From positions 1 to 27,533 of the forward strand of contig JBGPJM010000042.1 of assembly GCA_041485385.1 (NCBI GenBank): a stretch of DNA of 27,533 bases, in the 5' to 3' direction. The position numbers were made by a program, and so were the translations under genes. The first letter of the stretch is position 1; each line of letters opens with the position of its first letter. Source of the stretch: JBGPJM01 sp041485385 (lineage in GTDB: Bacteria; Planctomycetota; Phycisphaerae; Phycisphaerales; UBA1924). Below are positions 1-7,383 of this stretch, piece after piece. The notes beneath the pieces were generated by a model, which ran no database searches, had not been told where the DNA came from, and saw only the letters and a program-made list of their open reading frames with translations.

Positions 1-700
1 CGAAGGAGCCGGCGTGGAGGGCGCGGCTGATCCAGATGGCGCCGCGCGGGCCGAGGGCGGCGGGGATGCTGCGCAGGTGGGCGGCGCGGTCGAAGTCGAT
101 GTCCTGGAGGGCGTAGATGACGTCGAAGCCGGCGACCCAGAGGAGGACCATGGCGGCGAGAATGAAGATGGCGGGCGTGCGGGCGAGGGAGTGGGGATCG
201 ACGGCGATGGCCGCGGCGATGGGGGCGACGGCGAGGGAGCTGCCGAGGAAGAGGTGGCAGAGGAGGGTGAAGCGCTTGGTGAAGGAGTAGAAGGCGATCC
301 AGGCGAGGACGGGGAGGGCGAGGATGGGGGGCCAGGGGTTGGAGAAGAAGTAGTAGAAGAGGGAGGCGAGGGCGGTGAAGAGGGCGGCGGAGACGATGGC
401 GGCGGCGAGGGCGTCGCGGGTGGAGAGGCGGCCGGAGGCGAGGGCGCGCCGGGCGGTGCGGGGGTTGGCGGCGTCGAAGCGGTGGTCGGCGAGGCGGTTG
501 ACGAGCATGGCCCAGGTGCGCGCGGCGACCATGCAGGCGACGACGATGGCGAGCTTGCCGGCGAAAGCGGGCCAGGTATCGGTGACGGGGCGCGCGAGGA
601 AGGCGGCGAGGACGGCGAAGGGGAGGGCGAAGACGGAATGGGCGAGCTTGATGTCGGCGGCGACGAGGCGGAGACGGGCGGGGAGGGGGAGGGAGGTCAT
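1..700 (-). CDS. UbiA-family prenyltransferase, 3'-truncated by window edge (MqnP-like)
   Basis: Integral membrane aromatic prenyltransferase that would attach a polyprenyl chain to a quinone precursor. The protein reads from an ATG at 700 and is open through position 1, giving about 233 residues without the C-terminus. Two Asp-rich Mg-diphosphate motifs are visible: NRLADHRFD (N68, D72, D76) and YALQDIDFD (Y196, D200, D204), followed by HLRSIPAALG. These match the NxxxDxxxD and YxxQDxxxD signatures of UbiA. Several hydrophobic segments alternate between them. The 4-hydroxybenzoate/futalosine-pathway subgroup (UbiA or MqnP) is the best fit; MqnP is inferred only from the lineage, which usually makes menaquinone. 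No Shine-Dalgarno site is visible before the ATG; a short C-rich stretch precedes it. The family is near 290 residues, so about 55 are missing. Confidence 0.85.
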   Translation of the reverse strand, partial: MTSLPLPARLRLVAADIKLAHSVFALPFAVLAAFLARPVTDTWPAFAGKLAIVVACMVAARTWAMLVNRLADHRFDAANPRTARRALASGRLSTRDALAAAIVSAALFTALASLFYYFFSNPWPPILALPVLAWIAFYSFTKRFTLLCHLFLGSSLAVAPIAAAIAVDPHSLARTPAIFILAAMVLLWVAGFDVIYALQDIDFDRAAHLRSIPAALGPRGAIWISRALHAGSF

Positions 701-740
701 GGGGGTGGGGGGGTAGTGCTGGGTGCTGAGGCGGAGTGAG

Positions 741-775
741 AAGTGAGAAGTGAAAAGTGAAAAGTGAAAAGTGAG
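741..775. repeat. five tandem copies of a 7-mer AAGTGA(A/G)
   Basis: Five head-to-tail heptamers (AAGTGAG, AAGTGAA x3, AAGTGAG), preceded by a degenerate copy GGAGTGAG at 733-740. The A-rich array is striking in this GC-rich setting. It lies about 40 bases upstream of the minus-strand prenyltransferase start, so it could sit in that gene's promoter or leader. Confidence 0.9.
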
Positions 776-816
776 GCAACTCTATGACGAGCGCGCGCGG
801 GGTCGCGGACGAATTA

Positions 817-847
817 GAAAAGCCCCCGCCGGTTTGCGGCGGGGGCT
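817..847 (-). terminator. intrinsic terminator of the 750-aa dockerin gene
   Basis: A perfect 10-bp stem (821-830 with 838-847, arm AGCCCCCGCC) closes a 7-base loop. Read on the minus strand it is followed by TTTTCTAATT. It lies 43 bases after the stop codon of the dockerin gene at 890. Confidence 0.85.
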
Positions 848-889
848 TGGGTGTGCGTCAGAGAATCACCGCCAGGTTGTCGTGTCTGT

Positions 890-3142
890 TTAGCAGCCGG
901 GCGGGGGGTTGAAGAAGCAGTTGAGGAAGTCGAAGAAGTCCTGGCTGTTGACGGAGCCGCTGCCGTTGAAGTCGGCGGCGGCGCAGCCGGGCGTGAAGAA
1001 GCAGTTCAGGAAGTCGAAGAAGTCCTGGCTGTTGACCGCGCCGCTGTGGTTGAAGTCGCAGGGGCAGGCGATCGGGCAGTCGCCGCCGGCGCGGGCGAGG
1101 GAGAAGGAGGCCGCGGCGCCGTCGGTCAGGTTCCAGGTGGCGACACGGAGGAGGAAGGACTGGCCGGCGGCCGCGGTGAAGGCGACCGTGGAGGGCCCGC
1201 CGATGGGGCCGCAGCCGTCGTCGTCGCAGCCGATCTCGACGGGTGTGGGGCAGGGGGTGGTGCCGTCGTGGACGCTCATGACCAGGTCGGCGGTGGAGAG
1301 GCCGCAGGCGGCGAAGGTGTAGTCGCCGGCGCACGGGGCGTTCCAGCGGAACCAGACGTCGTGGCTGGAGGTTGGGTCGGCGCAGGAGGCGGCGCCGTCG
1401 ATGGTCGCGGCCCGGTTATCGAAGGGGAAGGTGCCCAGGCCGGAGATCGTCGTGGCCTGCTCGCAGGCATCGTTGGCGGGCGGCGGGAGGCAGGAGCCCG
1501 CGTTGCAGTTCGTGCCGACGCCCCCGAAGATGCCGCCGCCGGCGAGGCACACGGCCTCGGTGGTGTTGGTGCAGGTCGTGCCGTTGCAGCAGGTGCCGGT
1601 GTTCACGGGGCAGTTGGGGGTCTGGACCGGGCCCTCGTTGAAGAGGAAGTGGATGTCGCCGATGCCGACACCGAAGGCGATGGTGCCCCAGGGGCCGGGG
1701 GTGGCGCCGGCCGCGGCGCGTGCGTGCGCGCGGTCGTCGCCGACGGCGCCGGGGGCGGTAAGCCACCAGGCGAAGCGGAGGTTGTGGTTGGGGTCGGCGT
1801 AGTCGGAGAGGCGGGAGATGGAGATGAAGTAGCAGGTGCCGGCCGTGACGGCCAATGGCGGGTGCTCGATGCGGTACTGGAAGCCGACGCGGAAGACGTT
1901 CACGCCGACGTTGCCGACGTGGTAGGCGGCGAGGACGGCGCCGGGCTGGCCGTTGTTGTTGGCGAAGTAAGTGACGTCGAAGTCGGGGGCGTCCGGGCCG
2001 GCGGGCTGGGTGTTATCCTGGGCGACCCAGAAGCCGCGGAAGCAGACGTTGGAGATGTTGCCGGAGTTGATGAACTGGAAGCGGTCGGCAAGCTGGAGGC
2101 CGATGGCGCCCGGGCTGGGGGAGGCGGAGAAGCCGCCGGTATTGACGGCGGTGCTGAAGGGCTGGCCGTTGGCGTCGGGGTTGGAGCAGATCGGCGGCGG
2201 GGGCGCGGCGCAGAGGCCGGCGTCCTGGAAGATGTCGAGGTCGGCGTTCATGCACCAGGCGCGATCGCCCAGGGTGCCGGTGCCGACGCCGCCGAGGGTG
2301 TAGGCGGGGGTGGTGGTCTGGAAGCTGGTGTTGTCGGCGAGGAGCAGCGAGTGCGACCAGAACCAGTTGGCCACCGCCGAGTTGGCCGCGTTGCGGATCT
2401 CGACGAAGTAGCAGGTCGAGGGGTTGAGCGCGAGGGCTGCGTGGGTGGCGCTGTACTCGACGGTGAGACGGCCGCCCGTGTCGCAGAGGTTGCGCTTGCT
2501 GACGGTCAGCGTGGCGTCGCTCTGGCGGTAGACCGCCAGCGGGGGATTGACCGTGTCGGGCAGGCCGCCGGCCACGGCGAGGTAGGTGACGACGAAGCTG
2601 TCGGCCGAGGTCGGGATGCCGGTGGTGCAGTTGACCGCGGGGGCCGGGGCGATGGCGGCGTAGGTGCCCCACCAGCAGATCTGGCTCTGGTTCATGTTGC
2701 CGGCGGCGGCGGTGCGGAACGCGTCGGCGACCCTGTTGGCGTTGTTGAGGTCGCCCTGCGAGAGGCGGGAGGTGCCGGCGACGCGCGGGTATTCCATGGT
2801 CTGGCAGTCGCCGGTGGGGGCGGTGCAGACGCCGACGGGATTGTCGGGGCAGACCGCGCCCGAGGTCCAGGTGCCGCCTTCAGCGAGGCAGTCGGCCTGG
2901 GTGAGCACCGAGCAGGAGAATGGGTTTGTGTGGATGCACGAGCCGGCGCCCGGGGTGCGTGGGACCGGGACGGGGGCCGGGGCCACATTCGGATCGATGA
3001 ACTGCACAATGGCCGGGGGTTGGACAACGGCGAGGTCGGATTTTTGGGCGATCTGCTGCCCGAAGGCGGCGGACGCCAAACATGCGCCCGCGGCTGCGCC
3101 CACAAACAGGGGCGTCCGCAGACTCTGATGCCTATTCCACAT
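890..3142 (-). CDS. secreted dockerin-tailed protein, 750 aa, with internal domain duplication
   Basis: Predicted exported protein of unknown function. The ATG at 3142 has a perfect AGGAGG (3150-3155) seven bases upstream, followed by a signal peptide ending near residue 29 (ASAAFG before QQ). A Cys-rich segment (about 45-90) is followed by two tandem copies of a domain of roughly 190 residues; each copy contains (V/L)AD(A/R)F, a VTY(L/F)A strand and a (S/G)TCYF(V/I) strand. A second Cys-rich motif follows (CCNGTTC...), then a domain starting PPANDACEQATTI that resembles the planctomycete/PPC-type beta-sandwich. The last 60 residues are two dockerin-like repeats, each with a D-x-N-x-S-G-x-x-N-S-x-D calcium-loop pattern and FFDFLNCFF helix, ending PPPGC. 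The gene is monocistronic, with its own terminator at 817-847. Function cannot be assigned; surface anchoring or complex formation through the tail is inferred. Confidence 0.9.
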   Translation of the reverse strand: MWNRHQSLRTPLFVGAAAGACLASAAFGQQIAQKSDLAVVQPPAIVQFIDPNVAPAPVPVPRTPGAGSCIHTNPFSCSVLTQADCLAEGGTWTSGAVCPDNPVGVCTAPTGDCQTMEYPRVAGTSRLSQGDLNNANRVADAFRTAAAGNMNQSQICWWGTYAAIAPAPAVNCTTGIPTSADSFVVTYLAVAGGLPDTVNPPLAVYRQSDATLTVSKRNLCDTGGRLTVEYSATHAALALNPSTCYFVEIRNAANSAVANWFWSHSLLLADNTSFQTTTPAYTLGGVGTGTLGDRAWCMNADLDIFQDAGLCAAPPPPICSNPDANGQPFSTAVNTGGFSASPSPGAIGLQLADRFQFINSGNISNVCFRGFWVAQDNTQPAGPDAPDFDVTYFANNNGQPGAVLAAYHVGNVGVNVFRVGFQYRIEHPPLAVTAGTCYFISISRLSDYADPNHNLRFAWWLTAPGAVGDDRAHARAAAGATPGPWGTIAFGVGIGDIHFLFNEGPVQTPNCPVNTGTCCNGTTCTNTTEAVCLAGGGIFGGVGTNCNAGSCLPPPANDACEQATTISGLGTFPFDNRAATIDGAASCADPTSSHDVWFRWNAPCAGDYTFAACGLSTADLVMSVHDGTTPCPTPVEIGCDDDGCGPIGGPSTVAFTAAAGQSFLLRVATWNLTDGAAASFSLARAGGDCPIACPCDFNHSGAVNSQDFFDFLNCFFTPGCAAADFNGSGSVNSQDFFDFLNCFFNPPPGC

Positions 3143-3353
3143 CGAAGAACCTCCTCTGATGGCACAACCTCGGCGTGCGTGAGAGAGCGACCCGCGCGCG
3201 TGCGCAGGGAAGAAGTCGCCTGTTCAAGCACGCCGAGAGAGTTGCCTGGCACTCAACAGGTACCTGAAAAGCGGATAAATGGCAAGCAAAATCCGGGATC
3301 GGGCGCCAAGTGCCGTGTAGTTCGGAGCTTGCTTGGATAACGGAGTTGAGAAG
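3143..3353. other. intergenic leader/promoter region of the 750-aa dockerin gene
   Basis: No gene seen. The part nearest 3142 carries the ribosome-binding site. A locally AT-richer patch at about 3255-3300 is the likely promoter area, but no convincing -35/-10 pair was found. The remainder of the gap to 3573 holds the dockerin remnant and a terminator, listed separately. Confidence 0.5.
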
Positions 3354-3489
3354 AAAAGCCCCCGCCGTTTCCGGCGCGGGCTTGGGGGTGCGTCAGAGAG
3401 ATGCTGCCAGGTTGTCGGGGCTATTTCGTTGCAGCCCGGCGGGTGGTTGAGGAAGCGGTTCAGGAGGTCGAAGAAGTCCTGGCTGTTGG
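3354..3489 (-). pseudogene. dockerin 3'-end remnant with its decayed terminator
   Basis: This block aligns over its whole length with 817-950, the terminator, 3' UTR and final dockerin repeat of the neighbouring 750-aa gene. Shared landmarks in the same order are AAAAGCCCCCGCCG, GTGCGTCAGAGA, CCAGGTTGTCG, the PPGC codons and GAAGAAGTCCTGGCTGTTG. On the minus strand it encodes NSQDFFDLLNRFLNHPPGC, where the usual core is DFLNCFF. The stop codon after GC is lost, and the hairpin has one stem mismatch (3357-3382). There is no start, signal peptide or body. It is best read as what is left of a dockerin gene after duplication and deletion. Confidence 0.75.
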
Positions 3490-3514
3490 CTGGTGAGGGG
3501 GCGTCAAGGCGCGC

Positions 3515-3543
3515 GAAAAAACCCCCGCCCGTGGGGCGGGGGT
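3515..3543 (-). terminator. intrinsic terminator of the 469-aa dockerin gene
   Basis: A perfect 10-bp stem (3521-3530 with 3534-3543, arm ACCCCCGCCC) with a 3-base loop. On the minus strand it is followed by a run of T. It lies 31 bases beyond the stop at 3574. Confidence 0.85.
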
Positions 3544-3573
3544 CGTTGTCCGAAGGGAAGTGGAGGCCGGGGA

Positions 3574-4983
3574 TCAGCAACCGGGGGGCGGGGCGAAGAA
3601 GCAGTTCAGGAAGTCGAAGAAGTCCTGCGAGTTGGTGAAGCCGTCGTTGTTGAAATCGGCGTCGTGGCCGGGGAGGCACTGGCCGGGGTCGAAGAAACAG
3701 TTCAGGAAGTCGAAGAAGTCCTGCGAGTTGACGCCGTTGGCGCCGTTGAAGTCACAGGGGCAGCAGGTGGTGCCGTCACCGTCGTAGGTGCCGAAGAGCG
3801 TGGTGCAATCCTCCTGGGTGGTGACGATGCAGGCGGGTGAGGGATTGGTGACGTGGCAGGCGCCGGTGGGGCAGGTGGTGCCGTCGCCGGCGTAGGTGCC
3901 GCCCTGCGCGGTGCAGTCGGCCGGGGAGAGGATGAAGCATCCGAAGCCGGGGACGTCGCAGGCGCCCGAGGCCGGCGCGCCGCCGACCATCAGCAGGATC
4001 GGGAAGCCGTGAGCAAGGGTGCGGGCCGGCGCCGGCGTGGCGGAGGTGAACCCCCAGTCGACGAGCCGCCCGGTGTTGAGGACGTCAAGATAGCTGAGGC
4101 CGGCCACCATGTCGAAATCGGGATCAGGGCCCATCGGATGGTTGGCATCGCCGGTGACGTGGTCGGCGAAGACCCAGATGGTGGGATCCTCGGTTCCGAC
4201 CTGGACGAGGCTCTGCGGGGTTGGATAGTGGACGTTGTCCATCAGGTCGCCGCCCTCGAAGATGAGGCCGACACCGATGATCGTCGTCTGCCCGGCCACG
4301 GGCAGGTAGTCGATCATGACCAGCCCGTCCTGCGGGAGCTGGATCGGCGGGGCCGCGGCGGAGAGGTCGACGTTCACGCGCTGGTACGCGGCGAAGCCGG
4401 CGGGGGTGGCGAGGGCCACGCCGAAGCCGTCGATGAACGTGGTGCCGTCGGCGCTGAAGAAGAGGACGTTGACGGTGTCGGTGCGGGCCACGGCGGTGGA
4501 GTTGATCGCGACCCGGACGAAGTCGAACTCCATGCCGCTGGCGTTGACGCCGGCGCCGCCGGGCCAGACGGCGGGGTCGCCGGTGTAATCGTTCCAGATG
4601 ATGTCGGTGGGAATGGTGATGGTGGCGTTGGTCGGAGCGCGAAGGCTGGATCCCACCGGGCCGTTGCCGAGGCCGAAGATGTTGGCGTTCGACGAAGCCG
4701 GCGGGGGGCTGGTGTAGGAGGCGGGGGCGGTGTAGGCAACGTTGAGCCCCGCGGCGGAGCCGGGCAGGTTGAGGTTGTCGTAGCCGATGACGGTGCCGCG
4801 CGGGGCAGCGTGCTGCTGGGGGATCTCCTGGCCATTGGAGAGACGACGCACGCTGACGATGCTCGCGGGGTTGGGATCGTAGCTGGCGGTTTGCGGCTTC
4901 GCGGGGGGCAGGTCGGCGAGCGCGGTCGCCGATGAGGCGCAGCCGACGGCCAAACACAGCATCACCGCGCGGTCGATCTTCAT
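3574..4983 (-). CDS. secreted dockerin-tailed protein, 469 aa, with Cys-rich cassette
   Basis: Predicted exported protein of unknown function. The ATG at 4983 has AAAGGAG upstream, and the signal peptide ends near ATALA (residue 22). The core (about 35-345) is clearly paralogous to the next protein at 5235-6413. Shared pieces include a DNL/NVAY segment, PTDI(I/V)W(N/D)DY, RTDT(V/L), GLVM(I/L)D and SYLD(V/I)LNTG. Unlike its paralog it carries about 60 extra residues before the tail, with two copies of a motif of the form C-x3-(T/S)-x2-(D/E)C-x4-G-x-Y-x-GDGTTC. The C-terminus has two dockerin-like repeats (NSQDFFDFLNCFF twice), ending PPPGC, with six cysteines in the module. The terminator at 3515-3543 follows the gene. 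Function unknown; extracellular location is inferred from the signal peptide and tail. Confidence 0.88.
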   Translation of the reverse strand: MKIDRAVMLCLAVGCASSATALADLPPAKPQTASYDPNPASIVSVRRLSNGQEIPQQHAAPRGTVIGYDNLNLPGSAAGLNVAYTAPASYTSPPPASSNANIFGLGNGPVGSSLRAPTNATITIPTDIIWNDYTGDPAVWPGGAGVNASGMEFDFVRVAINSTAVARTDTVNVLFFSADGTTFIDGFGVALATPAGFAAYQRVNVDLSAAAPPIQLPQDGLVMIDYLPVAGQTTIIGVGLIFEGGDLMDNVHYPTPQSLVQVGTEDPTIWVFADHVTGDANHPMGPDPDFDMVAGLSYLDVLNTGRLVDWGFTSATPAPARTLAHGFPILLMVGGAPASGACDVPGFGCFILSPADCTAQGGTYAGDGTTCPTGACHVTNPSPACIVTTQEDCTTLFGTYDGDGTTCCPCDFNGANGVNSQDFFDFLNCFFDPGQCLPGHDADFNNDGFTNSQDFFDFLNCFFAPPPGC

Positions 4984-5154
4984 GTGGGTCTCCTTTATTC
5001 CCTGTTCGTGCGGAATAGTTGCGTCACCGGTGCGCGGCTACCTCGCCGGGCTCCGGCTCCACCCCGCATCGAGTGTGCGTCAAAGAGGTTATTCCGCAAG
5101 CGGAGCGTGCCGGTTGCGTCGAGAATCGGGAAATCGGTCGCGGGGATCGGGGGT

Positions 5155-5172
5155 GATCGGACGTTTCCGATC
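5155..5172. other. short perfect hairpin between two dockerin genes
   Basis: GATCGGA (5155-5161), loop CGTT, TCCGATC (5166-5172). It lies 63 bases past the stop of the gene at 5235 but has no T-run on the minus strand. It may be a weak terminator or chance. Confidence 0.3.
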
Positions 5173-5234
5173 GGGAAGCCCCATCGGACACCGACCAGCC
5201 GGGGCGGTCGCTGGGCGGAGCCTCGGTCAGTCAG

Positions 5235-6413
5235 TCAGCAACCCGCGAAGAAGCAGATGAGGAAATCGAAGAAGTCCTGGGAGTTGGTCTGCCCGGAGTG
5301 GTTGAAGTCGGCCTGACCGGCGAAGAAGCCGGTCAGGAAGTCGAAGAAGTCCTGGCTGTTGAGCGAGCCGGACTGGTTGATGTCGCACGGACAGGCGGGC
5401 GGGGACGGGGCGCCGTCGACGACGATGCGGAAGGGGAGGTCGTGGGGGAGGGTGAACATGGGGGGACCGACGAGGGTGTACTGCCAGTTGGCCAGCGCGC
5501 CGGTGTTGAGGATGTCGAGGTAGCTGACGGAGGAGGGATCGCCGTCGAACGCCGGGTCGACATGCGCCGGGAGGCCGCCGGCGCCGACGATGCCGTCGGC
5601 GAAGAACCAGCTGTTCACGTCCGTGGAGCCGACGGTCCAGAGGGTCTCGGGGCGCGGGACGTCCGGGTTGGTCAGGTCGCCGCCGGCGAAGAGCGTGCCG
5701 ACGCCGGAGTTGGCGGACTCGGTGAAGTCGAGCATGACCAGGCCGTGCGAGGGGACCAGGAGCGGCGGGCTGAACTGGGAGACGTCGGCGGAATCGGGGA
5801 ACCACTGGTTGAAGTTGATGGGCGTGTTGTAGACGACGGAGAAGCCCGCGTGCGCGATGAGGTGATCGGAGGAGAAGAACATGATGCGGAGCGTGTCGGT
5901 CCGCGGCGCGGGGGGCACCGAGTCGGTGTTGCGCATGGTGAGGACGTAGCCGAATCGGAGCAGGGTCGCGGTGGATTCGGGCGGGCCGGGCCAGGCGTCC
6001 GCGCCGGCGGCGTAGTCGTCCCAGACGATGTCGGTCGGGGCGGGGAAGCCCTGGGCCTGATCGGAACGGGCGACGTAGCGCTGGCGCTCGGCCAGGCCGA
6101 TGAAGAACGCGAGCGTGGAAGGATTCGAGCCGTCGTAGGAGCCGGGGTTCTGGTAGGCGACGTTGACCATCGCCGAGGAGTTGGGGCTGGAGAGGTTGTC
6201 GAAGGCGACGACCTGGCCTCGCGCCGGGGCCGGGGGACCGCCGGGGAAGATCGTCTGGCCGGTGGCGAGGTTGGTGATGGAGACGATCCGCGGACGATCG
6301 CCGGTGGCCATCGCGACGGCGCCCGGCGCGGGCGGGTTCGGACGCGGCTCGGCAAAGGCGATCGCCGCGGGGAGGATCGCGGCGAGGACGGACAATCGCT
6401 TGGTGCAGGCCAT
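5235..6413 (-). CDS. secreted dockerin-tailed protein, 392 aa, tandem paralog of the 469-aa protein
   Basis: Predicted exported protein. The ATG at 6413 was chosen over an in-frame ATG at 6446 because it is preceded by CCGGAGAC and starts the signal peptide directly (MACTKRLSVLAAILPAAIAFA). The core matches the 469-aa neighbour in order: a DNLSSP/NVAY segment, PTDIVWDDY, RTDTLRIMFFSSD, GLVMLDF, GGDLTNPD and SYLDILNTG. That makes the pair a tandem duplication. The link to the tail is short (GAPSPPACPCD), so the Cys-rich cassette of the neighbour is absent. The tail has two dockerin-like repeats (NSQDFFDFLTGFF, NSQDFFDFLICFF) and ends AGC, with four module cysteines. No enzymatic motif was recognised. 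Confidence 0.88.
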   Translation of the reverse strand: MACTKRLSVLAAILPAAIAFAEPRPNPPAPGAVAMATGDRPRIVSITNLATGQTIFPGGPPAPARGQVVAFDNLSSPNSSAMVNVAYQNPGSYDGSNPSTLAFFIGLAERQRYVARSDQAQGFPAPTDIVWDDYAAGADAWPGPPESTATLLRFGYVLTMRNTDSVPPAPRTDTLRIMFFSSDHLIAHAGFSVVYNTPINFNQWFPDSADVSQFSPPLLVPSHGLVMLDFTESANSGVGTLFAGGDLTNPDVPRPETLWTVGSTDVNSWFFADGIVGAGGLPAHVDPAFDGDPSSVSYLDILNTGALANWQYTLVGPPMFTLPHDLPFRIVVDGAPSPPACPCDINQSGSLNSQDFFDFLTGFFAGQADFNHSGQTNSQDFFDFLICFFAGC

Positions 6414-6744
6414 GGGAGTCTCCGGAGCATGGAACCGGGTGGACAAGATACCGTCCGCACCGGTGGCGTGCGAGTGGGTGCAAGCGCCGAGTTGGCGCGA
6501 CGAGGGGTCGGTCGGAGGCCCGGACGGTGCCGGATAACCGGGATTTGCAGTTTCGGAGAGGAATATGGATATTTCTATCGAAAGGTACTGTTTATCTGCC
6601 GATTGTCACTGGTTTGAGGACTCCCGGTTCGTTGGCGGTGCCGAATGCCGGCAACCACCTGGGCGAGGAGGCCTGCGCGAATCGTGTTTGCAGCGGTCTG
6701 CCTGCGTCGACGGGGGAGGCCGGGACCGAAGAAAGGAGCGAACA
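6414..6744. other. divergent intergenic region with an AT-rich island
   Basis: No gene seen between the minus-strand dockerin gene and the plus-strand signalling block. The stretch 6541-6610 is much richer in A and T than its surroundings. It contains a perfect small inverted repeat AATAT-GG-ATATT (6562-6573), and TTGCAG at 6545-6550 as a possible -35. It probably holds divergent promoters and possibly an operator; exact elements are uncertain. Confidence 0.45.
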
Positions 6745-7119
6745 ATGTCGACCGTCGCGCTGCGGGCAAGGGTTCCGAGGCGGGCGCGGACGACGCACCG
6801 GCTGCGCCCGTCGGGGCGGGCCCCGGAGCCCATTGAGGACCGGCACGCCGGCCTCACGGCGGCACTCCGGCGGATGCTCCGGGACGAGTGGATCAACGAT
6901 TACGTTCTCGATGTGGTGGCAGGGCGGATCCTGGAATCGATGGCTCTGGAGAGGCCGGCGAGCACCGGCCCGGTCGTCGAAACGCCGCGATGCCGCAACC
7001 TGGCGATCCCGGCGCATGCGAGGTCGAGCAACGCTGGTGTCGATTCGCCGGCGTGGTCGGCCCTCAAGTGGCCCGAGCCTGTCGGGAGGCAGAGGTCGGA
7101 ACCGACGCTCACGCATTAG
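6745..7119 (+). CDS. small protein of unknown family, copy A of a paralogous pair (124 aa)
   Basis: Not recognised. The ATG at 6745 follows GAAAGGAGCGAACA, whose spacing and sequence parallel those of copy B at 7384 (GAAAGGAACGACG); both proteins begin M-(S/A)-T-V. Shared landmarks are an EPI motif, a region LRD-x2-I-x-D-x-VLDVV-x2-RIL-x-S near residues 46-67, TGP-x2-E, and DSPAWSA near residue 103. The N-terminus is rich in Arg; no signal peptide or membrane segment is seen. The helix with VLDVV suggests a small cytoplasmic all-alpha protein or adaptor, but this is inference. It lies upstream of a histidine kinase and an ANTAR regulator on the same strand, and is followed by a strong terminator at 7313-7353. 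Confidence 0.6.
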   Translation: MSTVALRARVPRRARTTHRLRPSGRAPEPIEDRHAGLTAALRRMLRDEWINDYVLDVVAGRILESMALERPASTGPVVETPRCRNLAIPAHARSSNAGVDSPAWSALKWPEPVGRQRSEPTLTH

Positions 7120-7273
7120 AGAGCAAGAGGGGCGTAACGATCAATCAGGGAGTTGCCCTGAACAGGGTGGCCGATGCGGACTCGTCGGCATTCTCGCGGA
7201 ACGCAGAACTACTCGGGGCGTTCCTGCGAAAAGAAAGAAGGAAGAGCCGATTGTCTTGTTGAACATTTGACTG

Positions 7274-7292
7274 GTCAGCTAGGACTGCTGAC
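7274..7292 (+). other. hairpin upstream of a terminator (candidate leader element)
   Basis: A perfect 6-bp stem GTCAGC/GCTGAC around the 7-base loop TAGGACT. It lies 20 bases before the terminator stem at 7313. A two-hairpin leader ending in a terminator recalls ANTAR-controlled leaders, but the loop is not the A1/G4 hexaloop expected for that class. Confidence 0.4.
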
Positions 7293-7312
7293 GCCCTGAT
7301 GCGAGCTACGAG

Positions 7313-7353
7313 GCCGCTGCGGACAAGATCCGCGGCGGCTTTGCTTTTTTTGG
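7313..7353 (+). terminator. strong intrinsic terminator or attenuator between the two small paralogs
   Basis: An 11-bp stem (7313-7323 with 7329-7339, one G-T pair) with loop CAAGA, followed by TTTGCTTTTTTT. It lies 193 bases after the stop of copy A and 30 bases before the start of copy B. It could simply end copy A transcription, or attenuate transcription into copy B, the kinase and the regulator. Confidence 0.85.
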
Positions 7354-7383
7354 TTTCCGGGTGATCAGATGAAAGGAACGACG

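Noticed and set aside
14..739. Plus-strand frame rich in Gly, Glu and Asp at the left edge
   Set aside because: Shadow of the minus-strand prenyltransferase, whose Asp motifs and membrane segments are convincing.
741..775. CRISPR-like array
   Set aside because: Units are only 7 bases with no spacers.
851..3340. Open plus-strand frame of 829 codons opposite the 750-aa dockerin gene
   Set aside because: Low-complexity Gly/Ala/Val/Glu protein, typical antisense shadow of GC-rich coding DNA. The minus strand has a ribosome-binding site, signal peptide and dockerin repeats.
6888..7262. Plus-strand frame of 124 codons overlapping small gene A
   Set aside because: Different frame from copy A, no start signal, and no similarity to copy B, whereas copy A's frame matches copy B.
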